Assembly (NCBI GenBank): GCA_024343425.1
Contig: BRLC01000019.1
Coordinates: forward strand, 90,646 to 154,645
Direction: 5' to 3'
Origin: Rhizobiaceae bacterium MnEN-MB40S
Lineage (GTDB): Bacteria > Pseudomonadota > Alphaproteobacteria > Rhizobiales > Rhizobiaceae
Length of the DNA: 64,000 nucleotides
Shown in pieces: positions 24,184 through 32,480 of the stretch (its first letter is position 1; each line of letters opens with the position of its first letter). The position numbers and the translations under genes were made by a program. Below the pieces are notes generated by a model, which worked only from the letters and a program-made list of their open reading frames with translations, was not told the origin of the DNA and made no database searches.

Positions 24184-27129
24184 ATGTCTACATATCAATG
24201 GGATGAGCATATTATCGAACCCGACGACGGGGGTCGCCTGAAGAAGTGGTGGTCCTGGGACGCAGGGCAGGACATGGAGTTCCGCAGTAAAGGAACCTAC
24301 CAGATGACCGACACCTACTTCGAAAACAATTGGGACGTCAGCTCCGGCGGCTTCATGTCATTCCTCAAAAAGCACGAGGCTTACTCCACAATCATCGGGA
24401 CTGACGGCAACGACGTCATCCACGGGAATGACGACTATTCCAAAACGTATTCGGTCAGCACCGGCGGCAACGCCACGAACAAATACACCATCAGCTACGG
24501 CGGCATTGCAGACACAATTTACGGTGGCGCAGGCAACGATATCATTTACGGCTACGGTGGAGACGACCGGCTGGAAGGCGGGTCGGGCGACGACTTCCTT
24601 CATGGCGGCGCCGGCGCCGACATCCTGATTGGGGGAACAGGCAATGACTGGCTCGTTACCGGCAGTCTGAAGAACAATGAGGGCGACACGCTGACCGGCG
24701 GCGAGGGTTTCGACACCTTCGTCATCGGGGAGATCGAACAATCCGTCTATGAGGCGTTCGATTGGGGGAACTGGAGCAAGGATCTGACCAAGGGTCTGTT
24801 CACGGATGTCAGCGATCTGGCCTTCGTCGTCGGGAACGGCAGCAAGGTGCTCAAGGAAATCACGCCCATGATCCTTGATTTCATCAATGCCTATGAGGCA
24901 GCCGGAAAAGACAAGACAACACCGCCACCTTCCGCAGCCTTCGTCGAGATCACCGATTTCGATCCGACGCGGGACGTTATCATCTTCCCGCTGGACGGAA
25001 GCTCCAAGCAGGGCATATTCCTGTCCGAGGACTACAATTTCGTCAGCGATTTCAGTTTTACGCAGGACCTCGAGGACACCGCCGACAAGATCTTGACGGT
25101 CAAGTTCGATGAACTCGCCGAGGAACTGGGACTTGGATCGAGCCTGGACGAGGCCGAAAAGGCGGCCTTCATCGAGGCGTTGAAACAGAACGCGATCCTG
25201 ATCCGGCCGGACGGCGCCTATATGGGCATCAACGGAACGAAACCGATTGAAGGCGTCGATCTGGACAAGCTGGCGCAACTCGGAGAAGGCTCGTTTCTGA
25301 TCCTCGGCGCCCATGGCGGCTTCACCGTCGAAGGCACGGTGTCCGACGATCTCGTCCTCGGAACGCAATATAGCGATGTGCTCTACGGCTATACGCCCGA
25401 CTGGTACACGGCCGACGATGACGGCAACGACACGCTTCACGGCTTCGGCGGCGACGATCTCTTCCTGGCAGGCGGCGGCAGGAACAAGCTCTATGGCGGA
25501 GACGGCAACGACACTGCTTCCTACGTCAGCGCCAATCGCGGCATTACCGTCGACATGACGGAAACCTATTACGACGCCAATGGCGACGAGTATTACGAGG
25601 TCGTCAACGGCCACGCTTACAAGGACCAGATAGACGGTGTTTTAAAGGAGGTGATCGGCGTCGACCGCAATTACAGTATCGAGAGCATTCGCGGCACCGA
25701 GTTCGACGACGACATCCGCGGAGACGCGAATTCGAACACCCTGATGGGCGGCGGCGGCGACGACTACCTGTTCGGCGACGACGGGGCGGACATACTGGCC
25801 GGTGGCGAAGGCGACGACACGCTGGAAGGCGGCCAAGGCCGTGACCTGTTCGTTCTGGACGGCGGCGAAAACACGATCGTCGACTTTGAACCCGGCGAAG
25901 ACCTCATCGAGATCGATTACGAAGCCTATGGAATTACCGGTCGCGACGACCTCGTCTATGTCGGACCGGACGCCGACGGAAACGGCTATCTGCAGATCGC
26001 CGCGACCGGCGAAACCATCGCCATCCTGCAGAACATGACGGGCAAGACCTTCTCCATGGAGGTGGACATTCCAGAAAAGCTGTTCGCCGACGACGACAAC
26101 GCAAGCAGCCTGACGGGAAGCGATTCGGCAAACTGGCTCTACGCCGGCAGAAGCGGCTTCACCAACCTCACCGGCGGCGACGGCGTCGACACTTTCATTT
26201 TGCGCGGCGGCTATGAACACTGGATCATGGATTTCTCGATCGCCGAAGGCGAAGTCATCCATATCTCGGCAGACACCTACGGTCTTTCCGGGTTCGACGA
26301 CCTCGTCATCCAGCAGTTCGGCGCGAACCGCTTTTTCATTTTCGACGCCGAAGGAAACCCCATAACGCTGATCTCCGTTCAGGGATCTCAGGCCACGGCT
26401 GAAGACCTGATGGGTCAGATCTATCTCGACGGGGTCCGCTACAATGACGATGCTGCCGATTCAGTAGAGGCAGGACCAAAGCATGCGCTCAACATCTACG
26501 GCGTCGATGTTGAAAAGACCTACGCCGGCTATCAGTTCGACCCGGATCTCGACCGTGAAGAAGCCATGGCCCGGTGGGCGGAGTCCGGCGACGACGTCAT
26601 GACGGGTTCGTCGGCCGACGAACTCTTCGTTCCCGGAGCGGGCAACAACACGATCGACGGCGGCGAAGGCAACAACACGATCACCTATGCGGACAGCACA
26701 GAGGGCGTCACCGTCTGGCTCGGCATGGCGGCCTACACCGATTCCAGAAGCGCCTCCGACGCGTTGAAGAACATCCAGAACTATATCGGCAGCGATTTCG
26801 ACGACCGGATCTGGGGCAGCGACCAGGACAACATCATCGTGTCGGGCGCCGGAAACGACTGGCTGAAAGGCGACGGCGGCGTCGATACGTTCTACCTCAA
26901 TGGCGGCAGCAACGAGATCGCGGACCTCTGCATCGTCGACGGTGAAACGATCCACATCTCGATGGATGTCTACGGCGTCGACAGTCTCGACGACCTCGAG
27001 ATCGTCTTCAAGGACGGATCGGACACCAATTTCTACGTGCAAATCGCCGGTTCGTCTTTCGTGATCGCCGACATCACCCAGGTCGGCAACGCCAACTTCA
27101 AGATCCAGGATTTCGTGGAACTCTACTGA
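24184..27129 (+). CDS. RTX calcium-binding repeat protein 1, type I secretion substrate
   Basis: I place the start at ATG 24184 because the product is then 981 residues, exactly the length of its downstream paralogue, and the first residues align (MSTYQWDEHIIEPDDGG against MSAYEWDEHLIEPDDGG). There is no Sec signal. Groups of nonapeptide RTX repeats (GGxGxDxxx) occur near residues 75-165, 400-450, 510-560 and 820-920, for example YGGAGNDII, GGSGDDFLHGGAGADIL and GGEGDDTLEGG. Between them lies a recurring module ending in a DF segment plus a YG-x-x-x-x-DDL strand. The C-terminus (FKIQDFVELY) fits an uncleaved type I signal. No protease, lipase or other catalytic motif is visible; an adhesin-like or surface-layer role is possible. 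Confidence 0.93.
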   Translation: MSTYQWDEHIIEPDDGGRLKKWWSWDAGQDMEFRSKGTYQMTDTYFENNWDVSSGGFMSFLKKHEAYSTIIGTDGNDVIHGNDDYSKTYSVSTGGNATNKYTISYGGIADTIYGGAGNDIIYGYGGDDRLEGGSGDDFLHGGAGADILIGGTGNDWLVTGSLKNNEGDTLTGGEGFDTFVIGEIEQSVYEAFDWGNWSKDLTKGLFTDVSDLAFVVGNGSKVLKEITPMILDFINAYEAAGKDKTTPPPSAAFVEITDFDPTRDVIIFPLDGSSKQGIFLSEDYNFVSDFSFTQDLEDTADKILTVKFDELAEELGLGSSLDEAEKAAFIEALKQNAILIRPDGAYMGINGTKPIEGVDLDKLAQLGEGSFLILGAHGGFTVEGTVSDDLVLGTQYSDVLYGYTPDWYTADDDGNDTLHGFGGDDLFLAGGGRNKLYGGDGNDTASYVSANRGITVDMTETYYDANGDEYYEVVNGHAYKDQIDGVLKEVIGVDRNYSIESIRGTEFDDDIRGDANSNTLMGGGGDDYLFGDDGADILAGGEGDDTLEGGQGRDLFVLDGGENTIVDFEPGEDLIEIDYEAYGITGRDDLVYVGPDADGNGYLQIAATGETIAILQNMTGKTFSMEVDIPEKLFADDDNASSLTGSDSANWLYAGRSGFTNLTGGDGVDTFILRGGYEHWIMDFSIAEGEVIHISADTYGLSGFDDLVIQQFGANRFFIFDAEGNPITLISVQGSQATAEDLMGQIYLDGVRYNDDAADSVEAGPKHALNIYGVDVEKTYAGYQFDPDLDREEAMARWAESGDDVMTGSSADELFVPGAGNNTIDGGEGNNTITYADSTEGVTVWLGMAAYTDSRSASDALKNIQNYIGSDFDDRIWGSDQDNIIVSGAGNDWLKGDGGVDTFYLNGGSNEIADLCIVDGETIHISMDVYGVDSLDDLEIVFKDGSDTNFYVQIAGSSFVIADITQVGNANFKIQDFVELY

Positions 27130-27207
27130 CCGGCAATCAGGAGGCCGAAGCGGCCGAATATTTACTTTAATAATTGCAAGGGCGCAGCAGCCCAGGAGGA
27201 CAGGATT

Positions 27208-30153
27208 ATGTCTGCCTATGAATGGGATGAACATCTGATCGAACCCGATGACGGCGGCAGGATCAGCACCTGGACGTCATTGGAACTGGGGCGAAGCTTC
27301 CAGTTCACCAGCACCGGCACGCACCAGATGACCGATACCTATTATGACAACAGCTGGAACGTTGTCCCTGGCGGAACTTTGTCGTTCACCACGAGGCATT
27401 ACGCCCATTCCACCATCATCGGAACCGACGGCGACGATGTGATCCACGGCAACGACGATTACTCCAAGGAGTATTCGATCACCTACGGCCCCGGAAACAC
27501 AAATACGGTCACCATCAGGCATGACGCCATTGGCGACACAATATATGGCGGCGCTGGCGACGACATCATCTACGGTTACGGTGGAGACGACCGGCTGGAA
27601 GGCGGGTCGGGCGACGACTTCCTTCATGGCGGCGCCGGCGCCGACATCCTGATCGGGGGCACAGGCAATGACTGGCTGGTTACCGGCAGTCTGAAGAACA
27701 ATGAGGGCGACACGCTGACCGGCGGCGAGGGTTTCGACACCTTCGTCATCGGAGAGATCGAACAATCCGTCTACAAGGCGTTCGATTGGGGAGAACAGAC
27801 TTCCGAATTAATGAGCGGCCTGTTCTCCGACATGATCGATTTGGGTGTGGACCTGGGGATCGGAGACGGCGGAGAACCGCTGAAGGAAATGGCGATGAGG
27901 ATTGTTGAATTCATCGAAGCCTGTTCGTCCGCAAAAGGCGAAACGACGGCGCCGCCTTCCGCAGCCTTCGTCGAAATCACCGATTTCGATCCGACGCGGG
28001 ACGTTATCATCTTCCCGCTCGATGGAAGCTCCAAGCAGGGCATATTCCTGTCCGAGGACTACAATTTCGTTAGCGATTTCAGTTTCACGCAGGACCTCGA
28101 AAACACCGCCGACAAGATCTTGACGGTCAAGTTTGATGAACTCGCCGAGGAACTGGGGCTTGGATCGAGCCTGGACGAGGCCGAAAAGGCGGCCTTCATC
28201 GAGGCGCTGAAGCAGAACGCTATCCTGATCCGGCCGGACGGAGCCTATCTGGGGATAAACGGCTCGAAGAAGATCGAAGGCGTGGATCTGGACAAGCTGG
28301 CAGAACTGGGAGACGGTTCGTATCTCATTCTCGGCGCCCATGGCGGCTTCACCGTCGAAGGCACGGTGTCCTACGACCTCGTTCTCGGAACCCAGTATGG
28401 CGACGTGCTCTACGGCTTTACGCCGGACGGCTACACCGCCAGCGACGACGGCAGCGACACGCTGCACGGTTTCGGCGGTGACGACGTGTTTTATGGCGGC
28501 GGCGGCAACAACTTTCTCTACGGAGGAGAAGGAAGCGACACCGCCTCCTATGCCACCGCCAATCGCGGCATTACCGCCGACATGACGATCACCTATACGG
28601 ACAGCAACGGAGAACTGTACTACGAGGTCGTCAACGGCCACGCCTACAGCGAACAGATTGACGGCGTTGTACGAGAAGTGATCGGCGTCGACCGCAACTA
28701 CAGCATCGAGAACATCCGCGGCACGGAATACGACGACGATATCCGCGGCGACGAGCAGTCGAACACGCTCATGGGCGGCGACGGCGACGACACCCTCTAC
28801 GGAGCCGGAGGCGCCGATGTGCTTGTCGGCGGGGCTGGCGACGACACGCTGGAAGGCGGCGAAGGACGCGACCTGTTCATCCTGGACGGCGGCGAGAACA
28901 CCATCGTCGATTTCGAACCTGGCGACGACCATATCGAGGTCGACTACGAAGCCTACGGCATTACCGGTCGCGACGACCTCGTCTATGTCGGACCGGACGC
29001 CAATGGAAACGGCTATCTGAGGATCGCCGCGACCGGCGAGACCATCGCCGTCCTGCAAAACATGAAAGGCAAGACTTTCTCCATCGAAGCGGACATCCCA
29101 ACCAAGTTATTTGCCAATGACGACAAGGGCGACACTGTGACAGGAGACGATTCAGCCAACTGGCTCTATGCGGGCAGGAGCGGCTACAGCAACCTCGTCG
29201 GCGCAGAGGGCGCCGACAGCTTCCTGCTGCGCGGCGGCTACGAACACTGGATCATGGATTTCTCGATTACTGAGGGAGAAGTGATCCATATCTCCGGCGA
29301 CGCATACGGACTTTCCGGGTTCGACGATCTCGTCATTGAGCAGGTCGGCGGCAACCGGTTCTTCATATTCGACGGCCAGACCGGAAACGTCATCACCCTG
29401 GTCACCGTCCAGGAGGACTACTGGACCATCGATGAGCTTCTGCAGCGGATCACGATCGACGGAGAAGGCGTGGACGGATCCGTCACGGCCGGCGACGGCG
29501 TCGTGAACCCTTACGGGATGTTCGGGATCGATGTCGGCAAGATCCACGAAGGTTATGACTTCGACCCGGACCTCTGCCAAAAAGACGCCATGGCCCGGTG
29601 GGCGGAGTCCGGCGACGACGTCATGACGGGCTCGGCGGCCAACGAGCTCTACGCGCCGGGAGCGGGAAACAACACGATCGACGGCGGCGAAGGCAACAAC
29701 ACGGTTACCTATGCGGATAGCGCCGAAGGCGTCACCATATGGCTCGGCATGGCGGCCTACACGGATTCCAGAAGCGCCTCCGACGCGTTGAACAATATCC
29801 AGAACTATATCGGCAGCGATTTCGATGACCGGATCTGGGGCAGCGACCAGGACAATATCATCGTGTCGGGCGCAGGAGACGACTGGCTGAAAGGCGATGG
29901 CGGCGTCGACACGTTCTACCTCAATGGCGGCAGCAACGAGATCGCCGATTTCTGCATCGTTGACGGTGAAATGATCCACATTTCGAAGAACATCTACAAG
30001 ATCAACAGTCTCGACGACCTCGAGATCGTCTTCAAGGACGGATCTGACACCGACTTCTATGTGCAAATCGCCAAGTCATGCTTCGTCATCGCCGACATCA
30101 CCCAGATCGGCAACGCCGATTTCAAGATCGAGGATGTCGTGGAACTGTATTGA
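27208..30153 (+). CDS. RTX calcium-binding repeat protein 2, tandem paralogue
   Basis: A 981-residue paralogue of the preceding gene with a strong RBS (aggagg) upstream of the ATG. RTX blocks fall at the same places. Some stretches are nearly identical at DNA level: 27577-27775 resembles 24550-24748 with few, mostly silent, differences, and 27954-28230 resembles 24927-25203. Others differ widely, such as the segment after FDWGEQ (about residues 195-250), and the region before the last RTX block (GEGVDGSVTAGDGV). It ends FKIEDVVELY. The gene starts 78 bases after the first and is probably in the same transcript. No catalytic motif is recognisable. Confidence 0.93.
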   Translation: MSAYEWDEHLIEPDDGGRISTWTSLELGRSFQFTSTGTHQMTDTYYDNSWNVVPGGTLSFTTRHYAHSTIIGTDGDDVIHGNDDYSKEYSITYGPGNTNTVTIRHDAIGDTIYGGAGDDIIYGYGGDDRLEGGSGDDFLHGGAGADILIGGTGNDWLVTGSLKNNEGDTLTGGEGFDTFVIGEIEQSVYKAFDWGEQTSELMSGLFSDMIDLGVDLGIGDGGEPLKEMAMRIVEFIEACSSAKGETTAPPSAAFVEITDFDPTRDVIIFPLDGSSKQGIFLSEDYNFVSDFSFTQDLENTADKILTVKFDELAEELGLGSSLDEAEKAAFIEALKQNAILIRPDGAYLGINGSKKIEGVDLDKLAELGDGSYLILGAHGGFTVEGTVSYDLVLGTQYGDVLYGFTPDGYTASDDGSDTLHGFGGDDVFYGGGGNNFLYGGEGSDTASYATANRGITADMTITYTDSNGELYYEVVNGHAYSEQIDGVVREVIGVDRNYSIENIRGTEYDDDIRGDEQSNTLMGGDGDDTLYGAGGADVLVGGAGDDTLEGGEGRDLFILDGGENTIVDFEPGDDHIEVDYEAYGITGRDDLVYVGPDANGNGYLRIAATGETIAVLQNMKGKTFSIEADIPTKLFANDDKGDTVTGDDSANWLYAGRSGYSNLVGAEGADSFLLRGGYEHWIMDFSITEGEVIHISGDAYGLSGFDDLVIEQVGGNRFFIFDGQTGNVITLVTVQEDYWTIDELLQRITIDGEGVDGSVTAGDGVVNPYGMFGIDVGKIHEGYDFDPDLCQKDAMARWAESGDDVMTGSAANELYAPGAGNNTIDGGEGNNTVTYADSAEGVTIWLGMAAYTDSRSASDALNNIQNYIGSDFDDRIWGSDQDNIIVSGAGDDWLKGDGGVDTFYLNGGSNEIADFCIVDGEMIHISKNIYKINSLDDLEIVFKDGSDTDFYVQIAKSCFVIADITQIGNADFKIEDVVELY

Positions 30154-30178
30154 GAAAGGCCGCTTGCGAAACGCCGGA

Positions 30179-30649
30179 CTATTCGATTTCCAGGGCATCG
30201 AGTTTGACGCCCGCTTCCCTGAGCATGATTTCGGAAACGTCGAAACTGTGATCAAGCGCCCCGTCGAACTGCGGTTTGGCGGGGCAACATACGCGGGAAA
30301 TGCCGGACTGGATGATGGACCGGGCGCAGTCAGAACAGGGAAACCGGTTCACATAGATCGTGCAGCCATCGACAGGCGTGCCTGCTCTCGCCGCATTGTA
30401 GATGGCGTTGCGCTCCGCGTGTTCGAACCAGAAGAACTTTTCGCCGCTGGGGCGATCGAAGCGGCTGTCGTCATCGGCCTTCACGCCGCGCGGCAAGCCA
30501 TTATATCCGGTCGACCGGATTTCGAGAGCAGGCCCGACAATGACTGCGCCAACCTTGAAGTCGCGGTCTTCGGTCCACTGTGAAATGTGATTGCTGAGGG
30601 CGAGAAACCTCTGGTCCCACAGGCTCTGTTTTTCCGCGCTGACTGCCAC
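30179..30649 (-). CDS. dCMP/cytidine deaminase family zinc deaminase
   Basis: I choose the GTG at 30649, with ggag six bases upstream, giving 156 residues; the frame is open further upstream without an RBS. The zinc site is complete: His77 and Glu79 in FEHAERNAIYNAA, and Cys105/Cys108 in FPCSDCAR. The GxIVGP and GYNGLPRGV elements resemble deoxycytidylate deaminases (ComEB type), which make dUMP from dCMP. It may serve pyrimidine nucleotide balance. It ends 25 bases after the convergent RTX2 gene and has no functional link to it. Confidence 0.88.
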   Translation of the reverse strand: MAVSAEKQSLWDQRFLALSNHISQWTEDRDFKVGAVIVGPALEIRSTGYNGLPRGVKADDDSRFDRPSGEKFFWFEHAERNAIYNAARAGTPVDGCTIYVNRFPCSDCARSIIQSGISRVCCPAKPQFDGALDHSFDVSEIMLREAGVKLDALEIE

Positions 30650-30721
30650 GTATGACTCCGACTGTAATTGGAAACCGGACCATACGGACCCGATCGCGGA
30701 AGCGCAATCTGCCGGAATCAA

Positions 30722-30747
30722 AACGGCCCGGAAATTTCCGGGCCGTT
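30722..30747 (-). terminator. intrinsic terminator after the small PLDc_N-like gene
   Basis: A perfect 13+13 inverted repeat (AACGGCCCGGAAA and its complement) lies 20 bases past the stop of the 61-residue membrane protein on the minus strand and runs into TTTTGATT. It also separates that gene from the deaminase gene. Confidence 0.8.
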
Positions 30748-30766
30748 CAATGAGTTATACCTATCC

Positions 30767-30952
30767 TCAGACCGTCACGCTTCCGGGCGCCTTCGGGCCG
30801 GCGATCAGCCAGACGATGAAGCCGATGATCGGGAAGATGATGATGCCAAGTATCCACAGCACCTTGGCGACGGTGGTCGCATTGCTCTGGATGACCTTGA
30901 TGATCGCATAGATGTCGAGAATGAAGATCAGAATGCCGAACAGAAATTCCAT
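30767..30952 (-). CDS. small membrane protein, PLDc_N-like (61 aa)
   Basis: Two hydrophobic segments (about 3-22 and 32-52) separated by the short polar loop IQSNATTVAKVLW, with the pattern WILGIIIFPIIGFIVWLI, fit the PLDc_N family: the two-helix N-terminal part of cardiolipin synthases found alone as a small inner-membrane protein. ggag stands six bases before the ATG. The function of stand-alone members is unknown. It is followed by a strong terminator, so it forms its own transcript end. Confidence 0.8.
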   Translation of the reverse strand: MEFLFGILIFILDIYAIIKVIQSNATTVAKVLWILGIIIFPIIGFIVWLIAGPKAPGSVTV

Positions 30953-30994
30953 TGATCGCTCCGTTAGTGTTAGCCGCTGACAGAAATCAAACCG

Positions 30995-31147
30995 TCAGGC
31001 GCGGTAGAAGTTCCGAAATTTTGCGTGACGGGCCGCAAAACGCGCCCGCGCCTCGTCTTCTTCACGCATTTTCATGATCGCCGCGCTCATCGTGCCGAGA
31101 AACATCCCGGCGACAAGAATTGCGAGTAAACTCAATGCAGTAACCAT
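30995..31147 (-). CDS. small single-helix membrane protein (50 aa)
   Basis: The short frame starts at an ATG preceded by ggag with a six-base spacer. Residues 1-25 are hydrophobic (VTALSLLAILVAGMFLG) and the remainder is strongly charged and basic (MREEDEARARFAARHAKFR), predicting one membrane helix with a cytoplasmic tail. It fills a gap with no other gene and sits between the PLDc_N-like protein and the exported 31164-31529 product. I recognise no family. It could be a stress-related small membrane protein like its neighbours. Confidence 0.55.
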   Translation of the reverse strand: MVTALSLLAILVAGMFLGTMSAAIMKMREEDEARARFAARHAKFRNFYRA

Positions 31148-31163
31148 CTCTATCTCCGTTTGC

Positions 31164-31529
31164 TCAGCCCTCGGCCCCGGTCCGCCTTACGCGGTTCCTG
31201 GCGACCGGAATGCTTTCGATGTCGGAATGCCGGATGACCACCTGCAGGTCGTCCACGCGAAGCACGCGCTCGGCGTCGACGCTGAAGGTCACCTCAACTG
31301 TTTCGTCCGTGTGGAACTCGGCGACCTTGATTGTTTCGATTTCGCCCTGCTCATCGACTGGAGCGTCCAGCACGTATCCAAGCGGGGTTCCCCGTTCAGA
31401 AACGACAGTCAATCCAAGAACCGAATCGTTTGCCGGATGCGCGTCGTCGTCGGCCGCCAATGCGGCCGCCGGCGTCAGCGCGACGCCTGCGAGGATGAAC
31501 AGTGCTTTCATGGCTTTCAGGTGCGCCAT
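31164..31529 (-). CDS. small exported protein, PRC-barrel-like
   Basis: Two consecutive ATGs follow aggagg; the second (31529) has the better spacing, giving 121 residues. A Sec signal (MKALFILAGVALTPAAALA) is followed by a compact beta-rich domain, VLGLTVVSERGTPLGYVLDAPVDEQGEIETIKV, that resembles the PRC-barrel pattern (a first strand naming a property, then 'G..LG.V.D...D..G.I'). Many rhizobial exported PRC-barrel proteins are stress-induced. The assignment is from pattern only. It is followed by another small membrane protein 16 bases downstream and is probably co-transcribed with it. Confidence 0.7.
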   Translation of the reverse strand: MAHLKAMKALFILAGVALTPAAALAADDDAHPANDSVLGLTVVSERGTPLGYVLDAPVDEQGEIETIKVAEFHTDETVEVTFSVDAERVLRVDDLQVVIRHSDIESIPVARNRVRRTGAEG

Positions 31530-31686
31530 CATGAGCCTCCTTTGATGGACTGTTAACGCTGATCGCCTGGATAGGTTTCATCACGGATGGACGAAAGGAG
31601 AGCGCGACACCGTGGAAAAGCCCGTATTTCGGGAACTTTTCGGTGCTTCGCGGTTTATCCCGTCACAGCCTGCAAGGAGGTCTGTC

Positions 31687-31866
31687 ATGACGGATATCAC
31701 TGGAACGGTTGAAAACAAGAAAGCCGTAAAGAGACGGGATCCGTGCGATCCTGAATCCATCGAGAACATGTCTCGAATCAAGAGGGCGTCGGGCAACTAC
31801 TGGCGCATCATGGCGTCGATTGGCGCCGCCTGCGCGGTTCTTGTTGTCTTGATGATAATCTTTTAA
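31687..31866 (+). CDS. small membrane-anchored protein (59 aa)
   Basis: The ATG at 31687 has aggagg seven bases upstream, the best initiation site in the region; a longer frame starting 75 bases earlier lacks one. Residues 1-35 are polar (MTDITGTVENKKAVKRRDP) and residues ~38-59 form a C-terminal membrane helix (IMASIGAACAVLVVLMIIF), so it would be a tail-anchored or single-pass protein. No family is recognised. A strong hairpin follows the stop. Confidence 0.65.
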   Translation: MTDITGTVENKKAVKRRDPCDPESIENMSRIKRASGNYWRIMASIGAACAVLVVLMIIF

Positions 31867-31879
31867 CGCCCGCGCTATG

Positions 31880-31913
31880 GCGAGCCCCTCGATAGAACTG
31901 TCGAGGGGCTCGC
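31880..31913. terminator. bidirectional hairpin between convergent genes
   Basis: A perfect 13-bp stem (31880-31892 with 31901-31913, core GAGCCCCTCGA) with the loop TAGAACTG lies between the 59-residue protein gene and the convergent DUF992 gene. There is no long T-run, so it may act as a stem-loop terminator or transcript-end stabiliser in both directions. Confidence 0.65.
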
Positions 31914-31922
31914 ATGCTGACG

Positions 31923-32414
31923 TCAGTCAGGGATGTCGGTCAGTTTCAGTTCGCTGATCGCAAGCGCAAAATTCAGGCCTGTCTGGGCGGACACGCTCAC
32001 CGGCTGCAGGGCGATGCTCTTCTCAAGCCCGCCGACAAGCACGTTGGCGCCGAGCCCGGCGCCGACAGTCGCCTCGGCGCTCACGCCGCCATATTCGCCG
32101 GCAAGCGCGCCGGGAGGCGTGTTTTCGCCAGTCGGAGCGAAAACGACCCAGCTGATCACAGCCTTGTTGGTCTTGCCGATGTCGAGACCGTATTTCGTGA
32201 TCGCGCCGGCATAGGTGTCGACAGGGCGGCTGCCGTCGATGGACTTGAACGTGCAGGCAAGTTCCTTTGTCGACTTGAAGATGAAGCCCTCTCCGCCGCT
32301 GACGGTGCAGTCCAGGGCGCCGATTTCCACATTGTCCGCCTTCGCAGCTGTCGCGAGAGGCAGGCCAAGCACTGCTGCGACCGCAGCCGTTTTCATAATA
32401 TTCGATATGGTCAT
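31923..32414 (-). CDS. DUF992 family exported protein
   Basis: The 163 residues begin with a Sec signal (IMKTAAVAAVLGLPLATAAKA) followed by the DUF992 pattern: VEIGALDCTVSGGEGFIFKSTKELACTF contains the paired cysteines likely to form a disulphide, then DTYAGAITKYGLDIGKTNKAVISW and VFAPTG. The C-terminal half is Gly/Ala-rich (AEATVGAGLGANVLVGG). DUF992 is almost confined to Hyphomicrobiales and its function is unknown. ggag precedes the ATG by six bases. Confidence 0.92.
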   Translation of the reverse strand: MTISNIMKTAAVAAVLGLPLATAAKADNVEIGALDCTVSGGEGFIFKSTKELACTFKSIDGSRPVDTYAGAITKYGLDIGKTNKAVISWVVFAPTGENTPPGALAGEYGGVSAEATVGAGLGANVLVGGLEKSIALQPVSVSAQTGLNFALAISELKLTDIPD

Positions 32415-32436
32415 TTTCTACTCCGATATGTGATTT

Positions 32437-32458
32437 CCGGTTCCCCTCGGGGAACCGG
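32437..32458 (-). terminator. hairpin after the MscS-type channel gene
   Basis: CCGGTTCCCC (32437-32446) pairs with GGGGAACCGG (32449-32458). It lies 22 bases past the end of the minus-strand MscS gene and before the DUF992 start, so it most likely ends the channel transcript. Confidence 0.6.
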
Positions 32459-32480
32459 CCGATTCGTACGGAACGGACCG

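Noticed and set aside
24358..25614. Long minus-strand frames inside the RTX genes (also 27808-29058 and 29152-30066)
   Set aside because: Antisense of repeated Gly/Asp codons; they give Val/Ala/Asp-rich strings without initiation signals.
24184..30153. RTX protease or lipase
   Set aside because: No HExxH zinc-protease motif, GxSxG lipase motif or other catalytic signature was found in either protein.
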